64,000 bases of DNA from Adenanthera pavonina. Lineage: Eukaryota > Streptophyta > Magnoliopsida > Fabales > Fabaceae. The notes below the pieces were generated by a model. It was given only the letters and a program-made list of their open reading frames with translations. It did no database searches and was not told where the DNA came from. Below are positions 34,926 to 47,078 of the stretch, one piece after another. Each line of letters begins with the position of its first letter. The first letter of the stretch is position 1. Location: positions 14,216,001 through 14,280,000 of the forward strand of contig JAIVEN010000021.1 in assembly GCA_026686845.1 (NCBI GenBank), read 5' to 3'. A program made the position numbers and the translations under genes.

Positions 34926-36700
34926 TGTAATACCATACTTTCTTATAGTATCTCCCATATATTATAGCATATCTAATCCTCAAATAAGCCTTTTTTTAAG
35001 CTTGAGTTATTAAAGGACCAAATCAGAAAAATATAAAAATTCAAAGTTATTGTTCATTTGGTATCCCTTCTTTTTGACTAAATTTTGAAAAATCATAACT
35101 AATTCTAAAAAAAATTGTATAAGTATGTTTCATGTCTTTAAAAATAGCTAAAAACATTCTCTACATGAGAAAAAAATATGCAACTTGAATTTTAATGCAA
35201 CAATTGATATAGTATTTTGACCAAAGTTTTATATTCAAATGGTCAAAACAGAAATTCTAGGTTTTCTGGCCCATTTTCAAAAATTCATATCTCACAGCAT
35301 ACATGTCCAAATTAAGTGATCTATAGCTTCTTGGAAATCTCTATTTGTCCTTTTGGAGCATATATAACTCTTATATGTTATGTTCTGTTTCGAACAACAT
35401 ATCTCTATCTTAAACAAAACTGACTATTTTGGATAGATAATGGTATAACTTTGCAAAACTATTTTTATACAATATCTACATGCCTTAAACTTGTCCAAGA
35501 TATGTCCATAACATTACAAGAGACCTAGAGGAACACAATATTTGTAAATAGTCTCACAAAAAGCACATATGATTTTATACAAAATAACAAGATAGCAAGT
35601 AACTATGGTAACTAAAAGTCTAATCATCCATGATCTTCTCCTTACCTCTTGTCTTCTTAGTGGTCTTGCCATTACTTGCACCTAACATTTGGATACTTGA
35701 TTAGAGATTATGAAAAATCCCAGCAGCCAACTCATTTCATGCAATATGCCATGTATACATCATAAAATCTCATGTAATTCACATAAAACACAAAAATACC
35801 ATATTGTCAAATAGAAATTTTGACAGAGTTTTCCCTTAGAAAATATATATCTCAGGGTAAAATCCCTCATAAAACAGCCCATATCTAGTCACAAAACAAC
35901 ACAAAAATAATATGGCAATTTTGTATCGTCATAGAAACACAAAATATTAACATAAAGTAATAAAATAAACCTTGCTATCTTTGGTGATTTCCTTTGAAAT
36001 GCCAATTGCTTCCAAAACTTCTACTAGCTTTCTTGAACTTTCTCAAGTCCTAAAACAACATTAAATATTAACTAAATCAACTAAATGAAAGGGTTGCTTC
36101 ACAAAGTCTCAAATAAACCCTAAAATTACATATAGTTTATCTTTGCCTTTTTCAAGATTCCAACACTTGTTCTTAAGGTTTTCCACCATGAGAAATCCAT
36201 TTTTGGTGTCAAATCCATGAAAATTTCACTCCTTCTTACCTTACTAAACCGGCCAAAAATAGGCCATCAAGAAGAAGAAGTGATTTTTACAAAATCTTGT
36301 TCCAAACATGCCCCAAAACCTACTTTTCTTGCAAATTTCTCACACTTTCTCTTCATTTTCATGTAAGAAAACACTTCTTTCCCCAAACCCATGCCTTGGC
36401 CGAATATGAACTTAGGGAGGAGGAGAAGAATACTCAAAGGAACCAAGCCAAACTACCTAGAATATTATGCAAAAATCACTAGAAGTTGGAGAAAGAGAAC
36501 TTACCTTTTTCCTTGGATTTTTCTCCTCTTTTCCCTTCTTCTTCTTCAAGCCACACACACTATTCTTGTGTGTTTTTGTGGCACCTCTTCTCTCCTTTTA
36601 AGCTTGCATAGGTCAGTCATAAAGGAGGGAACATGAGAGATTTTTTTTCAACCAATTTTCACACTTTTTTGCCAAGTGTAATTCTTGAAGTTTCTACAGA
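34926..36700 (+). repeat. B4: partial B-type LTR, directly after B3
   Basis: It starts TGTAATACCATACT and continues with the 'gttattgttcatttggtatccc' block near 35050 and the 'tttttttgccaagtg' block near 36665. The right edge is unclear and truncated before the inverted Sirevirus LTR at 36893. It is the most diverged of the B copies. Tandem placement with B3 may reflect insertion of one into the other. Confidence 0.5.
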
Positions 36701-36892
36701 ATGAAATGAAATATTAAAGTAATCTATTTCCCTCATGTGTTGCATAATTCATGCTACTTTAGGGAAAAGAGACAAAGAGAAATACTTCATATTTTTCTTA
36801 GTCCAGATATGTTCTATACTGGTTTGTTTTATGCTTGGACAGATAAAGTTACTTTTGTAGTATTTTGTTATTTTATAGATACATGATATAAC

Positions 36893-37978
36893 TATTAGAA
36901 TTACTGGCTTCCTAAGAGGGGGTGAATTGGAAAGTTCAAAATTTTTCTATAAAAATGTAAGTTCACAGTGATAGTAGAAGTTTGCAAAGAAAAAAATAGA
37001 GTATAGAGAGAGTGAAGGTAAATGCAAGGTGAACGAAGAAAGGACTCAAAAATTTATCTTGGTTCGGTCTGATCCGCTAGACGTACATCCAGTCCCCAAG
37101 CCATCACTTGAGATTTTCATTATCTATAAGAATTCAACAGGCTCCTTGCAATGCCTCAGTACAAACTCATGTCTAAGAACACTCAAATTCTATACTTTAC
37201 ACTTTTACAAAAGTGTTTCCCAATTCCCTTTGTAATTCCCTTCACAAAGAATCTTTCTTCCAGATGAAGAAAAGATTTTATATAGAATAAATACTCGTTA
37301 GAATATAGTAGATATGAAAGTTGAAATACAATGAATGTAGTATAAGGGTGTAAAAACTTTGCCTAATAAACTTAGCAGAGTTTTAGTAATGCAAACTTAA
37401 ATTCATTGCTCACAACTTCAAATGAAGTTCTATTTATAAATTTGTGGCCAATATGAATTTTCATATTTAAAGTGTATCTGTTGAGTTTGAACAGTTGTCT
37501 CATGTTTTCATAGTGTGCTCGAAATTTAAATTTCAGAAGTTGAAAGTCATCTGTCAGAGGCTTGTTCAACATAGCACAAGAGTTCTCCTCTATGAAATTC
37601 GAATGTTAATCTATAAAATTTGCCTATCAGAGGCATGCTCTAACAAGACTTAAAAGTTTTTATTTTGAAATTTAAATTTTGAAGTCCAAAGTTTGTCTAT
37701 CAGAGAGGGTAACTTTAAGCTCTCTTTAAACTTCACCAACATTTGAATTTTGACTAAGCTTCATATGAATTTTGCACATATTCACTAATAGTGCTTAACT
37801 TGAAATTCATATTTCATAATTGAATTCATCTGTTAGAGATGAAACCTTTGCATATTCGAATTTCACTAAGCAAAGTTCAAATTTTGCATAAAATACTTAT
37901 GATTCAAAAAGCAAAATTCATCTATTAGTCAATATTTTTCAAAACTAACATATGCTAACATAAGATAGTTGTGAAACA
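36893..37978 (-). repeat. Partial Sirevirus LTR, inverted relative to E4
   Basis: The reverse complement of this segment matches the E4 LTR from about 38146 to 39440. The LTR end lies on the left (TATTAGAATTACTGGCTTCC, 36893). The TATA region is near 37425-37440, and the degenerate CAGACGAA/TTCGAA modules follow. It lacks the first ~210 bp of the LTR. The two copies form a long inverted repeat with a loop of about 167 bp. Confidence 0.85.
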
Positions 37979-39440
37979 ACTAGAGCTTGGAAAGGAGAAT
38001 ATCAAAGGAATATGAGAGGATCATCAAGTGAAGAAATCCAATAAAGAACATGAGGAGACCTAGTTGTTAGGATTTCTCCATTTGTAATCTAAGTAAAAAG
38101 CTTTTATTCTCACATATTTTTGTTACCACAAATTTTAAACAAGTGATTTCACAGCTATCCTATATTAGTATATGTTAGTTTTGAAAAATACTGACTAACA
38201 GATGAAATTTTGCTTTTTGATTCATGAGTATTTTATGCAAAATTTGAACTTTACTTAGTGAAATTCGAATATACAGAGTTTCATCTTTAACAAACATATT
38301 TTAGTTATGAAATTCAAATTTCAGGCTAAGCATTGTTAATGAATATGTGCAAAATTCGTTTAAAGCTTAGTCAAAATTTGAGTGTTATTGAAGTTTAAAG
38401 AGACTTCAAAGTCACCCTCTCTGACAGATGAACTTTGGACTTCAAAATTCGAATTTCAAAATAAGAACTTGTAAGTCTTGTTAGAGCATGCCTCTGACAG
38501 ACAAACTTTATAGCTTAACATTCGAATTTTACAAAGAAGAACTCTTGTGCCATGTTGAACAAGCCTCTAACAAATGAATTTCAGCTATGAAAATATGAGA
38601 CAACTATTCAAACTCAACAGATATATTTTGAATATGAAAATTCGTATATTCTAGCATGGGATAATTGTAAAAAACTCAAAATTTGAATTTCACTCTTGAA
38701 CAGACAAATGTTGAAGTTCAATGTTGAAATCCTTAACTTCTGTCTTTGCAAAATTCTTCTGTTATACCCCAAAATTCAAATTTCGGTATATCAGATGCAT
38801 TAAATGCTGAACAACTATTTCTGCAAAGTAATCGTTGGTTAAAGTTTCAAATGGCTAGATCTTGTGTCTAACAACTAGTTAGGCCACAAATCTATAAATA
38901 GAACTTCAATTGAAGTTGTGGGTAATAAATTTAAGTATGTATTTATTGAAACTTTGCTGAATTTAGTAGGCAAAGATTTTTCACCCTTATACTGCATTTT
39001 TTATACTTCAACTTTCATATATATTTTAATTTAGAGAGTTCTTATTCTATATAAAAATCTTTTCTTCATTTGGAAGATGAATTCTTTGTGAGGGGGAGTC
39101 ACAAAGGGAATTAGGAAACACTTTGTAAGAGTGTTGAGTGTAGATTTTAAGTGTTCTAAGAACAGAGCATTAGTCTGTACTGAGGCATTGCAAGGAGCCC
39201 ATTGAATTCTTACAGATAGTGAAAATCTCAAGTGGTGACTTGGAGACTGGATGTAGGTCAAGTGGATCAAATTAAATTAAGATAAATTTCTGAGTCCTTT
39301 CTTCCTTTACCTTGCATTTACCTTACTCTCTCTGTACTTTGGTTTTCTGTAAACTTCTACTATCACCGTGAACTCATATTTTTGTAGAAAATTTTAAACT
39401 CCCCAATTCACCCCTTCTTGGGAATCCAGCAATTCTAATA
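37979..39440 (+). repeat. E4 5' LTR (first ~43 bp missing)
   Basis: The opening bases are replaced by the inverted copy; the match starts at 'aactagagcttgg' and 'atatcaaaggaatatgag'. The TATA box TATAAATA is at 38893-38900. The end reads CCAGCAATTCTAATA. Modules of the CAGACGAA/TTCGAA type are present but mutated (often CAGATGAA), with core spacings of 21-22 bp. Confidence 0.85.
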
Positions 39441-39442
39441 AG

Positions 39443-39454
39443 TGGTATCAAAGT
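39443..39454 (+). other. E4 primer binding site (mutated)
   Basis: TGGTATCAAAGT starts 2 bp after the LTR end. It matches the tRNA-Met site of E3 at 10 of 12 positions. Confidence 0.8.
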
Positions 39455-39494
39455 CTGGACTCCTAGCTATAGGATTTAACCATCCGGGAGAATA

Positions 39495-40492
39495 AATGGC
39501 TGGTTTTAGAAAAGTATATTACCTAAAGAAAACAACATTAACAAAGCTCCAGGCTTCAGTGGAGAGCACTATAACTATTGGAAGAAGAAGATGCAGATAT
39601 GTCTTTAGTCCATAGACCTAGAGATCAGGTTAATTATCCAAAAAGGTGACTTTGTGCCAATAAAGCTACAAGATGATGGCACTTATAAAGCGAAGCCCGA
39701 TGAAGAGTAGAATAATGAAGATAAAAGAAGAGTTTTGCTTAACTTCAAAGCAAAACATTGCTTGGTCAATGCTCTCAATAAGACAAATTCTACAGAGTCT
39801 CCCATTGTTCCACAGCCAAAGGAATGTAGGATACTCTAGAAATTGCACATAAAGGAACTACTGAAGTAAGAGAGAACAAGTTAAACTATTGCATTAGCGA
39901 GTATGAAAGCTCTGGGATGAAGGAAGGATAGAATATCAATGATCTACAGAAGAGGTACACTCTCATTGTGAACCAACTGAACAGTCTTGGGAAGGAATAC
40001 ACTCAACTTGAAAAAGTCAGGAAAATCCTCAAAGTCCTACCCATTGAATGGCAATCGAAGGTTACAACCATAGGAGTAGCTAGAGGAGAATCAATGGCTT
40101 TTATCGTAACTTTCTTCGGTATCCTTAAAGAATATGAAGACAAGATAAAAGCTCTCAAAGATACAGGCTAAGAAAAGAAGAAGAAGAGTCTAGCACTAAA
40201 AACTGCAAAAGAAGAGGAAGAAAATTCTGATGATGAGAAGGAGTTGGATGAAGAAACTCTTGCAATGTTGGTAAGAAAATTCAAAAAGTTTTATGGCAAA
40301 AAGAGAAGCAAGAAGTTCTTCAAAAAGGGAGTAGGAACAAGCAGAAGAAGGGAAAACTAAGAACCTATAACTTGCTTTGAATGCAAGAAGCAATGGCATA
40401 TCAAATAGGAATGCCCACAGTTCCTGAAAAGGCAAGAAAATGAAAAGAAAGCTGCTGACAAAGACAAAAAGAAAAAAAACATATATCTCTTC
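39495..40492 (+). pseudogene. gag: E4 gag, N-terminal part, interrupted by E5
   Basis: It starts at the ATG of a MAGF-like N-terminus and follows E3 gag through the FSGEHY-like region and LNSLGKEYTQLEKVRKILK (about 39980), to the first CCHC knuckle (CFECKKQWHIK, about 40375, with stops on both sides). It contains many nonsense codons (for example near 39607, 39708 and 39930). The reading stops at 'tatctcttc' (40492), exactly where E5 is inserted, and resumes at 50609. Confidence 0.82.
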
Positions 40493-40700
40493 TATTAGCT
40501 CAGCTGGCTTCCCAAGAGGAGGTGAATTGGGAAGATTGAAATTTTTTTGCAAAGACAAAATACAATAGTGATACTAAAAGATAACTAAAAACAAAGTATG
40601 AGAAATAAAAAGCAAAGGGAAGAGAACTTAGTAGTTTATCCTGGTTCAGTCTATTCCACTAGACCTACGTCCAGTCCTTAAGCCATCACTTAGGATTTTT
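40493..40700 (-). repeat. E5 3' LTR remnant
   Basis: About 208 bp match the end of the 5' LTR (48880-49100): 'aggtgaattgggaagattga', 'tagtttatcctggttcag' and 'cagtccttaagccatcactt'. At about 40700 the sequence switches to ORF3 3' untranslated sequence. The polypurine tract and about 1.5 kb of LTR are deleted. Confidence 0.88.
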
Positions 40701-40781
40701 CCTTGCTTTTTCTTAGATACAGAACCATAACTACTGAAAAGCAACAGAATAGAACAAGCAAGCATAGATCAACAAATTCAG

Positions 40782-42924
40782 TTAAGTTTCTTTCTTTTTC
40801 TTAGATTTCTTCTTTGTTTTCTTTGCTTCTTTCTCTTCATTCTCTTCTTTTTCCTTATCCTTTTCTATCTCTTTTTTCTTTTCTTTTTCCTTATCCTTTT
40901 CTGTCCCTTCTTTCTCCCCCTTTCTTATCATCAACAACAGAGGGGATTTGAGCAATATCAGTATCCATCCTGGCAATGTCCTGATCAAGCTTGGCCTTTT
41001 ATTCCCTAATTCTTTGAAGTCTTTCATCCAAAGAAAAAGGAAGGGTGGAGGTTTGGGTTGAAATAGTAGATACTGGTACTGGCTGAAGTGGTATACTTGC
41101 AGTAATAGGAAGGACAGAAGGAAACACAGGAATGTACTGAATGTCAGGCATCACAACTGGAGGTGAGACAGTGGGAAGGGGTGCAGGAGAGGGATCAGAA
41201 TCAGAGGCAATGGTGATGATTTCCTGCACAGCAACCTCATCAAGATAATTGATGCCTTTAAAGGAGATATGATCAGGGAGAGGAGGAAAGAGAGCATTAA
41301 TCTCGTGTCTTTGGTGATGAAGATAGAATTGGTGAATGAAATCACCTTCAGGCAAGATAACTATAGCTCTTGTTGGATCAGGAACATTTTCTTCCTCAAG
41401 ACCATAGTCCAGGTTAGGGCCTAGGTCCTCTGATAGAGCAGTTGATTGTGCAGAAGCAATTGGTTCAGAGTATGTGGGAGGTGCTGGTTTGATTGGGGAA
41501 GAGGAAGGCTGAGAAACACTAGAAGCAAGTTGCTCACGCAGAAGTTTCACTTCTTGGGTGAGACTTTCAAATTTAGTCTCAAATCTCTCTTGAATCTCAA
41601 TGATGAGATACCCAAGATTAATCATGTCTTCTCTATGCTCTTTCCTGGTGGCCATGGCAATCTGAAACAAGTTTTGGTATAGTAAAGGAATGTCTGTAGG
41701 TGTAGGTAGGTCAGTGGCTGGGATTTCATCTGGTTTGCTTGGAGTAGGGGTAGGTGTATGAGGTTCAGGTTGCGTGGATTGAGGTATTTCAATGGGTGTG
41801 GATAGAGAGGAGCTAGAATCACCAACTGAAGAACTCTTTTCTCTAGATATTATCTCAGAACCTTCTTCAATGTCCCTTTTCTTGTTAACCCATCTCCTAT
41901 TCTGCAGACTCATTCCCATCTACTGCAAAACTTTCTCACTGAACTCTTCTGGGAGTAGTATAGGCCCTCTCTCAATATGCAGGATGTTATGAAACTTTAG
42001 GATCTTGGTGATAATATGCCCAAATGATAGTTGAGAGTCTTGTTTGTAGGTTCTTGCTTTCCATATCCTCTGCAAGATGATATCTACCATATGTAATGGT
42101 TTTCCCTTTATTAGTAGCATCATGACTTGAAATTCCCCTCTTGAAAGCTAATTAAAGCCCTAACTCTTGTTGAAGAACATGCGTGAGACAATGTAGTGAA
42201 GAATCCTATTCTCAACACTCAGGAGAGTTGGGGCTATTTTCCCTTCAGAAGGCACATTTTTCCTTTGCTTGAGTAACCTTGATACAATTGTGCTCCATTT
42301 GTAGTTGGCTTCTCCCTCAGTGTTTTCATTAACAACTTCATTTTCAGTAGGATACTTTGAGGTCTCAATGTTCACCCTGATTCCTCCAGTAGGTAGACTT
42401 AGAATTTCACACAGCAAGTCAGGGTGTAGGGTAATCCATCTCTTTCTCAATCTTAATTCAGACACCTTTATGTCATGGTTAATTCTCAGAGAACTATACC
42501 AAGCATGTACAACCTCTTCATCATAATCCTCCTTCACCTCTATCAGTCCCCTATAGTTCTCTAATAGCCTAGCAGAATCAAATTTGTTTCTTACAAGAAA
42601 TTCTTCTATTCTAAAAAAATGAGGCTTGACTACCTTATGCATTTTGAAATCAGTCTCATACGATTCTTTTAAAATCCTTATACTAATTAGCTCATCTGTA
42701 ATTAATGCTTCCTTATATTCAGTAGCAGAAGAACTTATGTGTGTGCCAACCTAAGGTTCTGATTCAGGAATTTCTTTTGGCTTTGTTGTTCTAGGCTTCT
42801 TTGTTGGAATACTCGACCCAACTTCAACTTTTCTCTTCCTTTCACTGGGTGATTTAGAAGCATATTTTGATTTCACGTTATGCTGTGGACATTTCCCTTG
42901 ATTGCCACCCTTAGTCTTTGCCAT
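40782..42924 (-). pseudogene. E5 ORF3: putative plant transposon-domain protein, broken
   Basis: It starts at the ATG at 42924 (MAKTKGG...) and ends at the stop at 40782-40784. It has the same layout as E2 ORF3: a Lys/Arg-rich N-terminus with a KKPRTTKPK cluster; a folded region with HKVVKPHFFRIEEFLV and ILHYIVSRMFFN blocks; a GKPLHMVDIILQRIWKAR segment; Ser/Thr/Pro-rich sequence with PTPTPSKPDEIP; a coiled-coil-like stretch ending VKLLREQL; and a Lys/Glu-rich tail. Several stops and frame changes separate these pieces (near 42750, 42645, 42140, 41920 and 41010). The sequence is clearly diverged from E1/E2 ORF3 while gag and pol are closer. No signal peptide or membrane span is seen. Confidence 0.8.
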
Positions 42925-43910
42925 ATCAAAGATTCCAGATGATTTGGGAAGGTAAAAGAGGTTTAGAATTGACCAAAAAGATTTTTGAGAGCACAAAATT
43001 GAATGGGTTTTTGGAGATTTTGGAAAGCTTGAGGAATACGATTGGAGGTTTTCAGGATAGGGTTAGGTTTTCCATATAAGGTTCTGTTGAAAATTAGAGA
43101 ATCCTACATATAGTCTCAAGGTTATACGTATAACCTATGGAGGTTATGCGCATAACCTATGGAGGTTATGCGGATAACGAGCTTTAGGAATAGTAAGAGA
43201 AGCCATGGTTTGCTAGGTTATGCAGATAATGTCCTTAGGTTGTCTGCATAACCAAGTTGAGACAAAGAGAAGAAGAGAGGAGTTATTCAGACAAGCATAC
43301 CACATTATCATGAAAAGAGGTTTCACAGAAGGCAGACAAAAAGTTTTCCACAGAGCAGGTTATTCAGATAACCTTGCTATCTTATGCGGATAATGTTATC
43401 ACTTTGGGAACTTCTTCTCTGGAAGTAACTTTATGCTGATAAGTTAGGCAGGTTATCCTAAAATCAAAGCACACAACACACATATAAAGGAGGAAACAAA
43501 GTGGCTTATGCACATAAGGTAGAGACCTTATCCGAATATCGAGTTCCTCAGAGGCTTCGAGTTTCACAAAAGGTCTCATTTTCATGAAAATCTTCATACC
43601 TTATGCGAATAACCTCAAACATAGAGACTATCCACATCAGAAAATCAACACATTATCAGCATAGGGCTATGAGATTATGCAGATAACCATATTTGAAAAG
43701 CTTATAAACACTTACTGATAATCTTGTTATCCCCATAAGCCTCTTCTTTTCACCATATCTTCATTCTATCATGCAGGTTACTTCTTTTCATCAGATTTTG
43801 AATGTTTGAAATCAAAAAGTACTTGCAAAACAAACTTCTAGATACTCCGATGTTTAAGTTAATATCATTATTGATTGAATTATAGCTTTAAGAAGGATTT
43901 AAGAGAAAAC
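42925..43910 (-). promoter_or_regulatory. E5 pol-ORF3 spacer with GGTTAT dyad array
   Basis: Non-coding. Three 16-bp dyads sit at an exact 22-bp period at 43120, 43142 and 43164: GGTTATACGTATAACC and GGTTATGCGCATAACC are perfect palindromes, and GGTTATGCGGATAACG is near-perfect. Looser copies follow near 43216, 43232, 43357, 43379, 43502, 43599 and 43674. The same dyads fill the E5 LTR. None of the E1-E4 CAGACGAA motif is seen here. Confidence 0.72.
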
Positions 43911-46900
43911 TTACAACTCATTGGGATTCACTATTTCTAATTCTCTCTTGATTTTTCCATGCCTGTCTTCCTTAAGTCGCTTTGTTAGGATGTCTACAAG
44001 AGGATCTTTAGTAGGAACAAATTCCAGCTTGTCATCACCTTTTAAAACATGATCTCTTATAAAGTGATGTCTTGCTTCATGTGTTTTGTCCTTGAATACA
44101 TAACAAAATTCTTTGAAATGTTGATGGCACTTTGATTATCACACTTTAATGGGATTTCCTTCTTCTCAATCTCAAGATCTTCAAGTTGTTGCTTCATCCA
44201 AAGGATTTGTGCACAGCAACTCCCTCCTACTACATACTCAGCTTCAGCTGTGGAGAGTGTTACACTATTTTACTTTTCATTGAACCATGACACTAGAGAG
44301 CCTTCTAGAAATTGGCATGTTCCACTTGTGCTCTTTCTATCAGTCTTGGATCCAGAAAAATCTGTATTTGTATAACTTACGAGCTCTTCTCCAATGCCTT
44401 TTAGATACCAGAGTCCCATTTGAGATGTACCTAGCAAGTATATGAAAATCCTCTTTACAGCTGTTGCATGGGACTCTTCGAGACATGATTGGAACCTAGC
44501 ACACATACAGACACTAAACATGATGTCAAGCCTACTAGCAATTACATACAGCAAGGAACCAATCATTCTCCTATACTGATTATATCAAAGAATTTTCCTT
44601 CCTCATCCATGTCAAGCTTAGTTGCAGAGGCCATAGGAGTTCCATAGGTTTAGCATGTTCCATTCCAAACTTCTTTAGCAGCTCCTTAAGGTATTATGAT
44701 TGATTGAGAAAGATGTCATCATCACATTGTTTGATTTGCAATTCAAGAAAGAAGTTCAGCTCATCTATCATTGACATCTCAAACTCACTCTTCATTAACT
44801 CAGAAAAGTTCTTGCACAAAGATTCATTAGTAGCACCAAATATAATATCATCAACATAAATTTGTATAATAAGTAAATCTTTATTTTCTGTTTTAGTAAA
44901 CAAGGTTGTATCAAATTTCCTCTTTTAAAACCTTTTTCAATCAGAGAATTACTCAGTCTCTTATACCATGCTCTAGAAGTCTATTTTAACCCATATAAAG
45001 CTTTCTTTAGTTTATATACATGATTTAGCTTAGTTGAGTCCTCAAAACCTGGAGGTTGATCAACATAGATCTCTTCCATCATATGCCCATTCAGAAAAGC
45101 ACTTTTCACATCCATTTGATATAACACAATATCTTTCATGCAAGCATAAGCTAAGAGAATCGTTATTGCTTCCAATCTTACAACTGTAGCAAAAGTTTCC
45201 TCATAATCAATACCTTATTCCTAATTATATCCTTTAGCCACTAATCTAGCTTTATTCCTTATTATTGTTCCTGATTCATAAAGTTTGTTCTTAAACACCC
45301 ATTTGGTTCCAATAATAGGATGGTTTTTAGGCTTAGGCACTAAATCCGAGACTTAACTTCCTTCAAATTGATTAAGTTCTTCTTGCATAGCTAAAACCCA
45401 ATATTCATCAGTTAAAGCTTCTTCAGTACACTTAGGTTCAATTTGAGAAATAAATGCACAATTATTCATTTGATCCCTAAATTGTCTTTTGGTTTTAACT
45501 CTCTCTTGAATATCCCTAATAACTTGATCAACTGGATGATTCCTTTGATATCTCCAAGCTCTAAAGAGTTCTTGAGATACTTTCTCATTTATTTCACATT
45601 CATTATCTTTCTCCTGGATATCTTCCTCTATATCAGCAGATTCAGATACTTGAGGAGGTTCAATTTTATTTTCTACTAATACATTCAAATTCTTGAATCT
45701 GGAAATTAGATCATCCTCATCTCTAGCATGCTTAGATATAGTTTCATTTTCAAGAAAGACAATATGCACATACTCTTCAATAGTTCCAGACTTCTTGTTG
45801 AATACCCTATATGCTTTACTTCTATTTGAGTAGCCAAGAAATATACCTTCATCTGATTTAGCATCAAACTTACCCAGATTGTCATTGTTGTTGTTGTGGA
45901 TATAGCAAGTGCATCCAAAGACATGAAGATGAGAGAGGTTGGGCTTCCTTCCTTTGTACAGCTCACATGGAGTATTCCCTAGCATTGGTCTGATCTATGC
46001 TCTATTCATCAAGTAGTATGCTATGCTTACTGCATCAGCCCAGAATTGCCTAAGCAGTCCTTTTTCATTCAGCATTGCACGTGCCATCTCCTCAAACATT
46101 CTATTCTTTCTTTCTACAACTCCATTCTTTCAAGGTGTTCTTGAGATTGAGAAGTTGTGCTTTACTCCATTTTCATCACAGTGGTAAGCAAATTTTGCAT
46201 TTTCAAATTCTCCTCCATGATCTGTTCTAATACATACAATGGAGCAACCTTTCTCATTTTGGATTTTCTTGGCTAAGATCATAAAAGTATCATATGCTTC
46301 ATCTTTAGAGGGAAGAAATAGAGTCCAGGTAAACCTAGAACAATCATCTACCATAACAAATACATACAAGTTTTCACCAATACTCTTAGTGTGATTAGGA
46401 CTTATCAAATCCATGTGAAATAATTGCAGTGGTCTTGTTATAGAAACAATGTTTTTGGTATTGAATGAGGACTTTGTTTGTTTCCCTTTAAGGCAAGCAT
46501 CACATTCTCTATCCTTTTCAAACTTAATGTTCGGTAGACCAAGAACAAGTTCATTTTTAATGAGTTTATTTAATTGATGCATGCTAACATGTGCTAGTCT
46601 CCTATGTCATAACCAACTATCATCATTTGTACTTATTAAGCATATGGAGTCTAGAGAAAGTAATTCATCTAAATCAATAGTATAACAGTTACCATCTCTT
46701 TCTGGCTTGAGAATTACTTTACGGTTACTTTTTCTGATGACTAGGCAGTAGTTAGAATCAAACAGAACCTAATTGCCTCTATCACAGGTTTGGCTCACAC
46801 TTAATAAGCTATGATTGAGTCCTATCACGAACAGGACTTCTACAATTGATGATTATGGATTTCTTCCAACAATTCCAATTCCAACTATCTTGCCGGACTG

Positions 46901-47078
46901 GTCACCACCAAAAGTCTTTCCTCCTTTCTTATCTCTTAGCACAATAAATTTTTCTTTTTGTCCAGTCATGTGTCTCGAACAAGCACTGTGCATAAACCAT
47001 TTGTTGCTTTTCTTGGCCTTGAGACACACCTGCAAAACAAGTTTTAGTTTTTTCTTTTGGGTACCCATATTTGCTTGA
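43911..47078 (-). pseudogene. pol: E5 pol, broken into several frames
   Basis: Read on the minus strand, it starts in the -1 frame across the gag stop (LQVCLKAKKSNKWFMHSACSRHMTG, about 47020-46960). Integrase zinc-finger cysteines follow (CDACLKGK, about 46500), then HMDLISPN, RTDHGGEFEN (about 46200), the integrase C-terminal region with VFGCTCYIHN, RT with QMDVKSAFLNG (about 45110) and YVDDIIFGAT (about 44840), RNase H with KSTSGTCQFLEGS (about 44320), and the end NPNEL-stop at 43911-43913. Numerous stops and frame changes are present, but no large piece is missing. It is non-functional. Confidence 0.87.

Noticed and set aside
40782..41027. Lys/Glu-rich small protein gene
   Set aside because: It is the frame-shifted C-terminal tail of E5 ORF3, not an independent gene.
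43112..43690. CRISPR-like spaced repeats
   Set aside because: The dyads are palindromic, variable, have 6-bp linkers and sit in a plant retrotransposon. They are not repeats with unique spacers.
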